A DNA stretch of 48,019 nt from Chlorokybus atmophyticus. Taxonomy: Eukaryota; Streptophyta; Chlorokybophyceae; Chlorokybales; Chlorokybaceae. The stretch lies in the NCBI GenBank assembly GCA_009103225.1, contig RHPI01003369.1, positions 1,935,779 to 1,983,797 on the forward strand, in the 5' to 3' direction. Position 1 is the stretch's first letter, and every line of letters begins with the position of its first letter. The translations under genes were made by a program, and so were the position numbers. Under the pieces are notes generated by a model, which was not told the DNA's origin, did not search any database, and worked only from the letters and a program-made list of their open reading frames with translations. Below are positions 31,791 to 43,215 of this stretch, piece by piece.

Positions 31791-33560
31791 ATAGATACGC
31801 AAACAGACACGTGTATAGAATGATTACTTAATGACTTTACACATAGCATTATATTTGCATTGTAACACCGGCAAACGCAATCTTGTTAAAAACATGCTAG
31901 CGTTTATGTAGAGAAATGTACACGAGCTTTAAGTATGAAGGCTGCATATACATGTATATGTACCATGTTCAATAAAGCTGTCACAACTTGAACATGTGTG
32001 TCTTATAATACACACTGGTATACTTGCAAGCACAGACGCACTTTTCACTGCCGCTTTATGGCACCACGCATGATACGACAATATGGATTTATGCATAGCA
32101 ACGATGTCGCTGATGCGTCGGGGCATGTTCATTACCAACATGCTCTATCGCATTATAGTTGATCATTGATAATCAGAGATGATTACAAACGATGCGCATC
32201 ACGGATGATCACACACACATATGATGCGCACCTGTTGCGCTTGCATATTCTGTTCACTATGTTTCTTCAGGCTGCGAGCCCAAATGAAGTGTATTGCGTG
32301 TATCATGTCTTGCAATGGCAAATTTCATTAAGATATATGCACTATTTGTGTTATGCTAGATACATCACATAAAGACAATTGATCATATTATGGCTGCACA
32401 ACAGACACCGACGTTTGAATAACGCATTTTGCTTGTGAGGATATTGCAATAAATGGCATTATCGCTCTTGTAACTGGTTGTGGTTTGAGTATCATGTGCA
32501 GGGTGAAGCACCACATTATTTATTAACACCCCAAAAGGTATGTGACTTGCGTAATAGCTATATTATACTATTGTGGACTCTAATTGACAGCTGGTAGTGT
32601 GCTACATAAGTATCCATGTGCACCCTAATAGACAATGACGGCTCTCACACCATATAAATTGGTAAGGAGACATGTCATAACGGAACAGTGTTTTAATGTA
32701 TTATAAAAGTTTATGAAGCCTTCCGTTGTCATAAAAAGTTTATGAAACCATTGAGTGTATCAAAAAGTGACGAGATTAAGACCGTAAAAGCACTACATGC
32801 AATGAGACAGTCTGCTGCTTCTAAGTTGAACTTAAACGGGCGTGTTGTTGCAAATGATGTATGACACAAATATTAAGAGTGTCTTCCCATATTTCTCACC
32901 ATATTCTTTGAGCAGCATCATGCAAGCGGATATAGCTAAACCAAGTTGCTGGCACAATCATTACGACAATAACAGTTAAGTGATGAACTACTCGAGCAGC
33001 ATCACGTCTTTGGTTGGCGTGTCTTGCCGGGCATCCAATGAATATGACGTCTTAAATTCAACAGCGGTAATGCATACCTGCGTGAACGTGGCATGGGATA
33101 GCTTCACATGGATAAGAGAGCAGTTACAGCGCTTGCAAGACTACGCGGTAAAATGTAAATACCCCCGCTGTGCACGTTGTCACGCAATGCAATGAGCACG
33201 TCATCAGCAACGTTACAAACGTGTTCTTGTTTGTTGTTTTGCAAACGGCAATGTGACGTGCTGCTTATTGACCGTCAACATGCGCATGCAAACATATAAT
33301 TAGATGACTCACGCGGTGCTCACAAAAGTGCATGCTACGTGCCATTGCCGGTAAACCATTTGGAAGGTTTATGTTGAACATGTGACAAATCCTAACTAGA
33401 AAGGCAGATTTTGGGTAACATGACTGGTCATGTGCACACCAAGTTAAGGGTACCACTTTTGCTTGCACGTAAACAATATGCAACTGTTTACTTTGTCGTG
33501 CAAGCAGGCCTCGACTGAGGGGTGGGTATCGCAGTGGGTTGCGTACGCGGATGTGTACAA
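31791..33560. other. AT-rich intergenic region
   Basis: No supportable gene. All open frames are short. No repeats matching the ends of elements A or B were recognised, so the 3' end of element B is not marked by a visible LTR here. Confidence 0.5.
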
Positions 33561-33599
33561 ATGTCAAGAATGATGAATGGGCAGCTTGCAAGTGGTCAA

Positions 33600-34640
33600 G
33601 CCAACGACACCGAAGCTGTGTGTAGCAGCGAGTACGGGGGACAGTGGGGAGGAAAACCAATTGTGTGATACCCTGAGCTTGACCGGGGTGGTAGTTACTC
33701 AACAAGCTCCGGCGCTTATCCCTACGCTGCGCGGCCTGAAATTTGGCCAGGGCAGAGGGTACCGCAGCTCTGAGCAGGTTGGCGCGGGCTGTCAGCACTT
33801 CCATCATGTGGGTGGGTTTGTTAATGATGTCCTCAATTGCTGTAGCATGGCGGACGCGGAAAGGGAGCAACGGCTCCCTGCCGTACATGAGGAAGTACGG
33901 GCTGAAGGAGCGTAGTGCCGCCTGCCGGGTGCAACGGTAGCCGAGGGCAAGCCAAGGCAGGAATTCGTCCCACTCATCCTGCGGATGGGTGACACAATAG
34001 CGCCGGAGTGCCTTCTTAACTGTCTGTACCATTTGTTTTGCAAGCCCGTTAGCTTGAGGGTGATCGCGGCTAGTGCGGCGGTGATCGATTAACGAGCAAT
34101 TGAGGTAGACGTCGAATTCTCCCTGGAATTCAGTCGAATTCTACCCTGGTCGGTGAGGAGTTCGGCACAGGCGCCGAACCTGCTGAGTATGATCAAGGAA
34201 GACCTGCGTCACGGTTGCGGCCGACTTGTCGGGCAGGGGGATGAGTTTGACCCACTTGCTGAAGTGCTCAATGGCAACGAGGATGTATACGTTACCACGG
34301 CGGGTAATGGGCAGCTCGCCTGCCAAGTTCATGCTCCAACGATAACAAAGGCCCATGATGGGCAGCGGGTGAAGCTGGAGATGGCGATGCGAGAAGCTGG
34401 CACGGATACGGTCACATGACTTGCATTGCCGGAGCACGTCAGCGACATTGCGTGTGAGCCCGTCCCACCAGTAATCGCTGCGCACCATGTTGGCTGTGCG
34501 CTTCATTCCGAAGTGGCTTTGGTGGTGGTGGAGGTTGGCGATGATGGATGCTCGTCGATGAGGCTGGGGTACCTCCTTGCGCTGACCGTCGTTCATAATG
34601 CGCCAAAGGGTGTCGTTACTCCAGGTGTAGTTATTGGCCC
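33600..34640 (-). pseudogene. Integrase of element B with mutated catalytic residues
   Basis: Zinc-binding region: H-H-H-Q-S-H-F-G-M-K-R and C-K-S-C-D-R. The core begins YRWSMNLAGEL, where the first catalytic Asp is Asn (complement of 34327-34329), then IEHFSKWVKLIPL, then L-L-T-D-Q-G in a shifted frame. The final motif is D-H-P-Q-A-N-G-L-A-K-Q-M-V-Q, where the catalytic Glu is Lys (34036-34038). Two of the three DDE residues are lost, both explained by G-to-A changes. A frameshift near 34190 is cancelled by an 8-base insertion (ATTCGACT, sense) near 34140, so the frames before and after agree. Downstream of G-Y-R-C-T-R-Q-A-A-L the C-terminal domain is not recognisable. Confidence 0.8.
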
Positions 34641-36114
34641 GATGCTGTGCACGATCGACTTCCTTGTGGTCGAGCCCACCGGGTAAGGTCCCTGTCTTCA
34701 CCAGCTGTAGAGTAGGGGCATCGGTACAAATATCTCCCTCAGATGCAGGAGGTAGGGTGGCACGGAGCACGGGGTTGCGTGCTTCTGCGCGCATACCAGC
34801 TGCCACAATTAGCACGGAGTGCTGGTGGGGAGTGTCACCGTCGTATCGGGCGCCGGTGATGTCCACAATGTCGGGGTTGGGGTTGCGACTCAAGCCGTCG
34901 GCATCGGTGTTGATGACGCCAGGCTTGTGCGTGATGGTGAAATCATACTCTTGTAGCAGCAAGGCCCAACGGGCGTGCTTATCAGTCAACTTCTTGCTGG
35001 CGAGGAGCCATTAAAGAGGTTGATGGTCCGTTACCAATTTGAACTGGTAACCGAAGAGGAATGGCCGGAATAACTGAATGGCCCAGACCGCTGCAAGCTG
35101 CTCCCCTCTGTAGCTGCTATAGTTGGCTTTAGCAGCGTTATTGCTCCGACTGACGTAAGCAATAACTTGTTCCTTGCCCTCGTCATTCTTCTGACATAAC
35201 ACAGCTCCTAGCCCAAGTCGACTCCAGTCGGTGTGGAGGATGAATGGCTTGCTGTAGTCGGGGCGTGCCAATACGGGGGCGGACTGAAGATGGCTCTTGA
35301 GTGCCTTAAACGCCTGCTGCTCAGCTTCGCCCCAGTGCCAAGTGATTGCCTTCTTTAGCAGGTCGTTGAGGGGCTTGGCTATCCTCGAGAAGCTCAGCAC
35401 GAACCTATAATAGTAGTTGGCCAGGCCAAGGAAAGCGCATAGCCGCGAAATGTCGGTAGCGGGTGGCACCTTCAGTAATGCGTCCACTTTTGCCCGCTGC
35501 ACCATAACATCGTTAGGGACGATGAGGTGGCCGAGGTAAGGGATCTTGTCGGCGAAGAAGGTGCATTTCTCAGGGTGGGCCATGAGATTGTGTGCCTTCA
35601 GTCGCTTTAACACCTCCTTGATGTGCTGTAGGTGGGACTCTGCAGTGTGGCTGAAGATGAGAATATCAGCAATGTAGCACTTGGAGTGGTCCAGCCCGCG
35701 TAGGGTGCGGTTCATGACGCGTTGGAAGACAGCTGGTGCGTTCTTCAGCCCGAACGGCATAACCTTCCACTGGTAGAGGGTCCAATTGCCCCAGAAGGCG
35801 GTCTTGCACTTGTGGTCATCCCGCATGCCGAATTGGTGGAAACCAGAGCGCATGTCGAGGACTGAGAAGTATCTGCAAGTTCCAACGCTGTCGAAGATTT
35901 CGTCTGGCGTGTACATGCGGTAGCGGTCAAGCACCGTGTGGGTGTCAAGGTTGCGGTAATCTCCGCACATACGGCGTTGTGTCCACTGCCCGTGCTCGTC
36001 CTTTTTCAATGGCATGACGGTGGCCGCAGCGTACCGAGTGCTAGGGGCTGCTTCCTTGATAAGGCTGGCGTCCAGCAGCTTCTTGCAGTTGGTCTCGATA
36101 AGTTCGGTTTCCAC
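34641..36114 (-). pseudogene. Reverse transcriptase and RNase H of element B; active site YIAD
   Basis: An open frame of 367 codons (36114-35011) covers RT: A-A-A-T-V-M-P-L-K-K-D, MCGDYRNLD, SVLDMRSGFHQF, LYQWKVMPFGLKNAP, then CYIADILIF. The catalytic box is Y-I-A-D instead of Y-I-D-D (Ala codon complement at 35668-35670). RNase H follows with F-I-L-H-T-D-W-S and Y-R-G-E-Q-L-A-A-V-W-A, and a TAA after TDHQPL near 35013. The frame then continues with KLTDKHARWALLLQEYDF and D-A-D-G-L-S-R-N-P. Upstream, a TAG near 36130 interrupts the DNMT-RT linker (SPIFSK-stop). Except for these points the reading frame is intact. Confidence 0.88.
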
Positions 36115-36379
36115 CTTGGCCAGAGAGTGCTACTTGCTGAAGATGGGGCTGGTGGTGTCCAGCTCTATGGTGAAGTCGTGGAAATTACACTTGCCCAAGT
36201 CCTTGAGGGAGTGTGCGAACTGCGACTTGTGATCTTGCAAGAGGGTTTTCAACTGATCCGCGATGTTGCCAGAGGCCATACAGCCGATTCTCCACCCTTC
36301 CTGCTCGGGCTCATCCGTGTGAGGGATGTCCAATGCTTCCTCAAAAGCCTCAAGTTCGGTGCTGTGGATCGCCATGGAG

Positions 36380-37723
36380 ACGAATGACGGGTCCCTGATT
36401 TCAACGGACTCTCCCCCCCCAGGTTATGCCTGGGGCTGAGTCTTGGCTAGTAGCTGTCCTGCAGGGCCAAGAAGGTCTCCAATAGCCAAACCATGCTGTT
36501 CTAATCAATGGCGCAACCAAGGAGGTCGCGACAATCGCGTTCCGCTAGCTTGGGTGCCTGCGTGATGGCGCCGGGACGGAAGCCCATGGCTAACTCGCAT
36601 TCGGTGGCGAGTAGTTCGCGTAGACAATGTAGATGGGCATCCCGATGTTGCCATTGCGGAAGGAGTGGGAGCCAGGAAAAGCCATAAACGTGGGCAAGGC
36701 AGCCATAGGCTGGCCCACCTGGATGCTTTGGTGAAAGCTTGTGTGGTCTGGCTTGGACACTGGTTGCGAGGTGCTGCCGACAGCCAAGATGTCGGCCACA
36801 AGGAGGCTTGAAGGGCGTACGTACAACAACTGGGCAGCAACTAGGTCTTGTGGTTTGGCGAGGTTGGTCCACTTGCTGCGTAAGCGCTGTGCACGGGAGC
36901 CGTGAGCCGATGCGTCAGCGACCACTGGCTCACCGAGGACGGTACAAACGCATTTGTAGTCTGAGCGAACATTGGCGCGATGGTCATCCCTGGAGCATAC
37001 ATTTTCCAGAATGTATGCGGGCGGCCTGGAAGGTTGCTGTTGCTGGAGGGTGCGGATGATGCGAACCAACTCCCAGAGCAGCTGAGACCGTGGGTCTTGA
37101 AGGCCTAGGCCTTTGCCAGCTCGAGAATGCCCTTGACATTCCCATCCAGCAACAATGATGTCGACACCACTTAATGCTTGCAGGTGTTCGCCTGTGACAA
37201 GGTGAATGTCTTGAGGCAATGCTCGTAGACTGCCGGCCGCTGCGCATGGGTCCATGTGCGGGTGGTGTCTGCGCAGCTGTGCCAGGTGGTGGAACACCGC
37301 TGTCTGTGCTTGAGGGCTGCGGTCACAATAAAAATACTTGCTGACTGGTAAGCCGACATTTAAAATGGCTGCCAAGCCGCTGCCGACGCCGCCGAAAACT
37401 TCTAAAACTGTTAGGCCTTGGTGGCGATGACGTGGTGACAGATGAATGGTGGACAAGTCAAGCGTGCGAAGAGGGTCGTTGGCGTTTGGTGGCAGTGTGA
37501 GCGGCGTGGTTGCCACGCGCAATGCCACTGTATGTGCGTATTGTCGGCGGAAGTTGGGGTTCTGCTTGGCAATTTCGCAAGGACTGCCAGCGGGTGGAGG
37601 ACATATTTTACCACGTGCTTCAATACGTGGGTTACTTGTTGGATGCGCAGCAGTTGCAACTCCTCTTGCGTTAAAATGCACATCGCCCCTTGAGGGCGAG
37701 CGCGCGGACGCCATAACCCGCAC
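36380..37723 (-). pseudogene. Cytosine-5 DNA methyltransferase domain (element B)
   Basis: A 377-codon open frame (37723-36590) holds nearly the whole catalytic domain. Motif I is LTVLEVFGGVGSGLAAIL, with an acidic SAM-binding residue in Y-F-Y-C-D. Motif IV is V-A-G-W-E-C-Q-G-H-S-R-A-G with the catalytic Cys codon at 37136-37138 and Glu where most C5 methyltransferases have Pro. Motif VI is Y-I-L-E-N-V. Motif VIII is A-Q-R-L-R-S-K-W-T-N-L. A frameshift at about 36600 moves the C-terminal part (E-L-A-M-G-F-R-P-G, then L-L-G-C-A-I-D) to another frame that ends in a TAA near 36503. It belongs to the pol polyprotein between protease and RT. Role: DNA cytosine methylation, most likely of element or host DNA. 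Confidence 0.87.
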
Positions 37724-37754
37724 GGAAAATCACTATCTACCCTATCTGTCTCCT

Positions 37755-37806
37755 CCCCCCCCCCCCCCCCCCNNNNNNNNNNTCCCCCCCCCCCCCCCCC
37801 CCCCCC
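37755..37806. other. Poly-C tract with a 10-base assembly gap
   Basis: C homopolymers on both sides of ten N (37773-37782), between the protease and DNMT parts of element B. The true length is unknown. It may be an expanded tract or an assembly artefact, and it blocks judgement of the frame across this junction. Confidence 0.9.
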
Positions 37807-37829
37807 TTCCTCCTACAGGCAGTATTGGC

Positions 37830-38400
37830 CAACGGCTTGAGCGGCAATGGTGACGTCAAGGCGTGCGAAAATCCGCTGCGGGAGCATGTGGGTGATGACG
37901 CTTCGGAGTGGTTGTGTCAGGGACAGGGCTGGCTGTAAGGGGATAATGGTATAACCAGCGGAATGGCAGCGGGGGTGCCATTGCCTTGGCGCCAACGCGG
38001 CCGAAAGATGGCATGCTCGGTCCACGTGTCGACTGCTGCTCCGATGGAGAACAGTGCCTCCTTGCCGATGAGAACATCGAACATCTCCGAGTTGGAGATG
38101 AGACAGAAGACGTGGAGGACGGTGGTTTCTTTCCGGTGATAGCCAGTAAAACGCAGAGGTATGCGTTGGCGTGCTTCACCACGGGTGTGGTCAAACGCGC
38201 CTTAGGCAGTGCGTATCTCGTAAGACGTGCTATTAAGGTCTTGATCGCTGATATCCAAGCGTTCAGCTGCACGTCTGCCCAGGATAACGGGGTGCGCCCC
38301 TGTGTCAAGTAGGACGTGACGTGGAGCCCAAGGGTGATGGCTGAAGGTGACATGGTGTTGTTAATTTTTGACCATGCCAATGTTGGGCCGATACCGAAGC
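37830..38400 (-). pseudogene. Retropepsin-like protease (element B)
   Basis: H-V-L-L-D-T-G-A-H-P-V-I-L-G-R-R-A-A is a complete retropepsin active-site motif, with the catalytic Asp at 38304-38306. About 60 residues later M-F-D-V-L-I-G-K-E-A matches the second conserved motif. The frame stays open through W-T-E-H-A-I-F-R-P and then stops near 37813, next to the poly-C gap. The active site is intact, unlike elements A and C. Confidence 0.75.
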
Positions 38401-41400
38401 CTCTTCAGTATGCGAGAAGGCCCGCAAAGGTTTGGTGGGCAAGGGAAGACCGTGTCATCCCAACCGGTGTCAGCAGTAATGTTATCCAGCAATGCAACGG
38501 ATGCAGTTGGAGAGCTACCTGCCCTGCCAGTGGATGGTGGCGAGGGTGGTGCAGGGTTAGAGGTGCTGGGCTGACTGGGATCAAGCGTCTCGGCAGGTGG
38601 AAGGTACCGGGTGGCAGCTTCCAGGGCTAGTTGAAGCGCTTCCGCAGTGATGGCACGCTCCCAGTGGTGCCTGCGACGGTCCCCATACGTGGTGATTGGT
38701 AAGATGGGCAGTAATCTGACATAAACGATCATGAGAGCTGTCTCCGCGTCCGTCAGGGGGTGGGGTACACACTGTCGTGCAGCGTATCTGCTAGTGCCCC
38801 AGTACCCTCGAGAAGCTACGCTTCCACCAATTGACGAAGGTCCTTAGTTTCTTCATCATCCACGTAGTGCTGCGTGGCATGGTGGAGTTGCTGATCATTG
38901 CACTGGTTTTCTCAATGGAACAGCCTTAAACTTGTCAGCGAGGTGTTGCTTGGTGGCGGTAGTTCGCTAGTAGGCTGTCATGGTAGGAGGCAGAGCCTCC
39001 CAGTAATGCACGGCTCGGGTGAGTAAGCGCAGCATCCGGACAGTGACGAGGTCTTCGATCCATGTTTCGGGGCTAACGAACAGCCGAGGGGCTATCGAGT
39101 AACTGCAGTTGGCCAGCCACAGCAGGAGATTCTTGAGGTCGTTGTCGGGGATGCTCCGGCCTAGTGGCGCTAGGTCATTCCAGGGTCCTGCCCGATTAGC
39201 TAGCTGCCCCTGAAGTTTTTGCAGACGGGCGAGCGCACTTCCATGAGAAGCTGGCCGTCTTGCACATACCATACTGGAGTAGTCCTCCAGTATGGTCGTG
39301 GCCTGGAGGAAGGTGGGAGTTGTCGTGAAAGCCTTTTCAGATCGAAACGGTGTGGGCTGGGGTTGCTTGACCCTCGGCCTGGGTACCCCATGCGAGGTGT
39401 GAGCGTATAAAGCAAGGTATCTTGCTGTATGCGTTCCTCCGAGTTGCGGGGAGTAGCGCCTTGGAGCAACTGGGTTTAACGGAACAGCCAGAGTTCACGC
39501 TGAATGCGATGCTCTCGCTGTAACCACGCAGTTGCTGCTACAGCCGGGTCGGCTGTGGCGGTATCGCCGTATTGCTTGCGATGTGCGCCACGGGCTGCCA
39601 ACAGGAGAGCTTCATGGAAATCCTCTTCTTGAGGGGTGACCGGGCCTCCGATGGGCAGGTACGTTATGTTGGTTTGTCGACCGCGTGCGGCATCCACAGT
39701 GTGCACAGGCGTAGCCTGCTGAGGACCTGGTTGACGTGCGGCCTCCGGTGCGAAGCCAGGTTCTGGCATTGCCAACCATGACGCTTCACCCAGGAAACGT
39801 TCGGGTGTACCGTCCTGTAGCTGCGAAAGGCGGTGAAGTCGGATGCAAGCGCGTGATCGGGCGCGCTCGCGTACGTAGCGCGACGGGGTTACAACACCAT
39901 TGTGGACGGCATGCCACAAGTTAGCTTGGTGATACATCTGTTGAGCGTACGCACCGAACTCGGCGGCATTAGTGGGCATGTCACCGACTACCTACTGAAG
40001 AAGCGTGGCGTCTGCAGGTAGAGGGAGGTTGGCGACTGCTGGTGTATGCCGAGGTGGCGATGGTGGGAGCAGCACTTTCGGGTGGTGCGCAACTGCTCGA
40101 GCTTGTGCGTTAGGCTAGGCGTCTTCTTCCAGCAATGGGGTTGTAAAGTCCATGCGTGGTTGAAGAGCCAGGGGCTGACCATCCAAAAGGTCGTAGGCCA
40201 TTGTGCCGCGGTTGGCCAGGGTGATGAGCCATTGTTGCGATGGACCGTGGAGGCGCCCCCGGGGTTCGTGGTTCCTGTGCTGCCAGTCATAGATACCTTC
40301 AAGCACATCTCGGATGATGCGCTCGGCATCCCCAAGAGTGCGTAGCCGTTGCTGCAGGTGTGCAGTGAGTTGGGCGTCGTCGGGGACGAGGTGAACTCGC
40401 TGCGCCATCTCTCGCACCCTGGCGGTGACCAGATACTCCAATCCTGCCAAATCCTCCGCGGGCAAGACGGGATCCAGGACATCTGCCAAGAATGGGTTAC
40501 GCTGGGTGGCCTCTAGGGTTTGAAGTGCCCAGCGCTCCACGTTCTTTGGGGATGGCCATACGCGCGGCCATGGTGCCTCCTGGAGTTCGTATCGCAGCCG
40601 GGCTCAAAACTCTTGCTCCCGTGTTGCAATTGTAGGAACTGGTCCGCCCGTTGCAACCTGGTGATGTTCCAACAGGAGGGTTGCGTAGATCCTCGTAGCG
40701 GTCAACGGCTGCGTCCCACCGTTGTTGCGCGTCACGCTCCTCCTGGGTGAGAGGGAGGTATCTAGTGTTGAGGTGGGGTGGCCGCAGCGGCTAAAGAAAA
40801 GGAGAGGTGCGTGGCCACCTGGTGGCCACGCGCGCCAAAGCCAGACGATGCTGGGCAAGTCGCCGCGACCAGTTCATTTCATCCCTCGTCCACTGTCCAG
40901 CTTCAGTGTAGTCAGCCAAGCTGAGCATCCAATAAAGGGCGCTAGCCAAGGTGAAGGGAGGCACGTGGTTGGGCAGCTGTTCCATGCGGTCGCGTAAGGG
41001 TTGCTCCCCTGTTGTGTCCGTCGGGTTCGGTGGCGCGAGCACCACTTCCTGAATAAGAAGCGTAAGGTGCTCGCTGATCCAAGCCAGCTGTTTCGCCTAC
41101 TCGCTTGGTTCCGGAGGGGTCCTGCAGTAGGCCCGTGCCAACTCTGTGGCGAACGTGAGGGGGCGGGCCAAGTGTTTATCTTCCTGGGGCAATTCCCATG
41201 CTTGTTGTTGCATACGTCCGGAGGGCAACCTGTAGGGTCTGGCAAGCGCTTGCCAGCATGACTGCATGAGTCCCCAGCAGTGAGCGTTGCCTTCCACGCC
41301 AAACCGGAGCAGATCTGCCAACGTTGGTTGTGCGTGTGCCGCTGGGTCAATAACCGGGGGTGCCTCTATGGGCTCCAACCGCGGACGCCTTGCAGGCGGG

Positions 41401-41459
41401 GATCTGGATTTATCACGCTCCGGGGTTGCCCTACGGCCCGAGCGGGTGGTGGTACCCAC
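38401..41459 (-). pseudogene. Unrecognised N-terminal region of pol (element B)
   Basis: Begins at 41459 with MGTTTRSGRRATPERDKSR, a basic leader followed by P-T-L-A-D-L-L-R-F-G. Long helical, Gln/Arg/Leu-rich pieces follow at 41045-40791 (D-E-M-N-W-S-R-R-L-A-Q-H), 40540-40115 (A-E-D-L-A-G-L-E-Y-L-V), 39979-39476 (E-F-G-A-Y-A-Q-Q-M-Y-H-Q) and 39272-38967 (L-Q-K-L-Q-G-Q-L). About 1000 codons lie between gag and protease, interrupted by stops. I recognise no domain. Its position and basic start match element A, so it looks like a conserved part of this element class rather than a chance insertion. Confidence 0.5.
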
Positions 41460-41519
41460 GAACCTTCGTGACTGCGCGGAGCATGCGATTAGGTTTTCGC
41501 AGTTGAGGAGATCCTCCAG

Positions 41520-43215
41520 CTCGTCTCAACGGCTGCAAAGGCCCTCAATCTGAGCGAGGAGGTCGTCCTTCTCGCCCTGCAGGTCATGTGCGCCTCTGAT
41601 GACGGAGGCTACCTTAACGGCTTTGCCTTTCTGCTTGATGTTGCTGGCATGGCCGGCTTTCTCCTTCCCCTTGTGGTTGTTGTAATCGGTTTTGTTGGTG
41701 TAGTTGTGGTTGTTGCCGCCAGATGGGGAGAGGCTCCTCTTCAGGGCTTCCCGGAATTCCAAGTGCAACGTGTAACAAACTACCTCGAGGTGTCCCTTCA
41801 TGCCGCAGTGGTTACAGTGAACATCATTGCGTGGCATAGGGCATACTCTCATGATGTGTCCTTCCTTGCCGCACTTGTGGCAAATCAGATGGGGATTGTT
41901 TTCGACGCGCATGGCGGCGTGGGCTGCGCGCGTGTACTTGGGCGGTGCGGTAGTCGGAGCAGGGGTGGTGCTGCTGCTTCGGCGTGCCAGGCCGCTGATT
42001 TTCAAGGCAACCATCTCCTCTTGCCAGTGTACTGCGCTCGTGTAAGCCTGCCACAGCGAGTAGCCGGGGGTGCCGGCCAGGGCAGTCTTCACGTGCCTGC
42101 GGAGGTTTTCTGCGAAATTCTCCATGTACATAATAGCCACATGCTGAACATTGAGCAGTGGCATGCCGCCCAAGGTGGTCTCGTCGACCAGCCTAACAAC
42201 GCGCTCGTAGAATTGAACAGCAGTTTCTCGGGTCCTCCGCCTGAGACGAATGAGCTCCTGGGCCTTCTCTGCGGTGTAAGCAGGGAAGCGATGGTTAAGA
42301 CGTGTTATAAGGTCTTCCTAGGGTGTCAGCGATGGCGCTGTCTCAAACATGTCCTCAACAACCGGTGGTTGACGGGCCGCTGAAGGAGCGGAAGTGTTGA
42401 CTGCTGTGGTCAACGCCAGGGCGTAGGCCGTGCAGGCTGCTTGGCACCTGGTAATGTAGTCTGCTGGGGTCTCACCGTCCAGCATAGTGGGTGCCACGAA
42501 AGGCCTGGTGACGGCAATGGTAGTACCTGATGCGCTGCTCCCGGTGTCGGTGACCTCGGTTGGGGCAAGCATGGTTTCTTGCAGAGGGCGTGCGGCCACT
42601 CTGGGCGCCGCAATTAGCGCGCGAGGGGCGCCCAACCTTTCCGCGGCTGAGATGGTCGGACCAAGGCCAGAGCTGGCATGGAGGAGCCTCATCTTCAAGA
42701 AGGTCGTGTGCGGTGACGGCTTTATGCCACACGGCCGCGGCGACGTCATCTAGGTAATCAGCAGCAAAGCGGAACTTCTGGTGGTCGTTCCAACTGTGGT
42801 TGGCTCGAATCTTCACGGTGAGGACAATGGAGTTCAAATGGTTGATCCATTCCCTCAGAGAGATGGATTACGCTGCTCCAGTAAAGACGAGCTTCCTGTC
42901 GCCACTACTGCTCCCTCCGTGGTTGCGGTTGCCATCTGTGGCAGTCATGTCTTCTTTGCTGTCAGAACTGAGATCGAAGAGGGAGGGGAGATAGTAACTT
43001 GCGGACGTAAGTGGTTTTACGAGGCCTACTTCGTCAGTTGCTGGAGAGGAAGAATCCGGGGTGGCGTCCGCTAGTAATATAGCCGACTCGACCCGCCTCA
43101 AGCTTCCGAATGACCTTGCTCTACGTGCTCCCCAGCTGAGTCCTTGACTCCTGTGAGGCATGCACACCGCACGCAGAGAGCGCAAGCAAGGCAAATGCGA
43201 GTACACACAACGAAA
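41520..43215 (-). pseudogene. Gag with two CCHC knuckles (element B)
   Basis: The N-terminal part (from about 43200) is Ser/Asp-rich, then K-L-V-F-T-G-A-A, a TAA near 42866, and L-N-S-I-V-L-T-V with F-R-F-A-A-D-Y-L-D-D, homologous to element A. After frame changes the capsid region continues as F-Y-E-R-V-V-R-L-V-D-E. The open frame 42173-41526 has Y-M-E-N-F-A-E-N-L-R, then two perfect knuckles, CHKCGKEGHIMRVC and CNHCGMKGHLEVVC, an Asn/Lys-rich linker (N-Y-T-N-K-T-D-Y) and a helical end. Stop at about 41526. Confidence 0.8.

Noticed and set aside
41586-42383. A 265-codon plus-strand open frame with hydrophobic stretches
   Set aside because: It is the antisense shadow of the element B gag, whose zinc knuckles are unambiguous on the minus strand.
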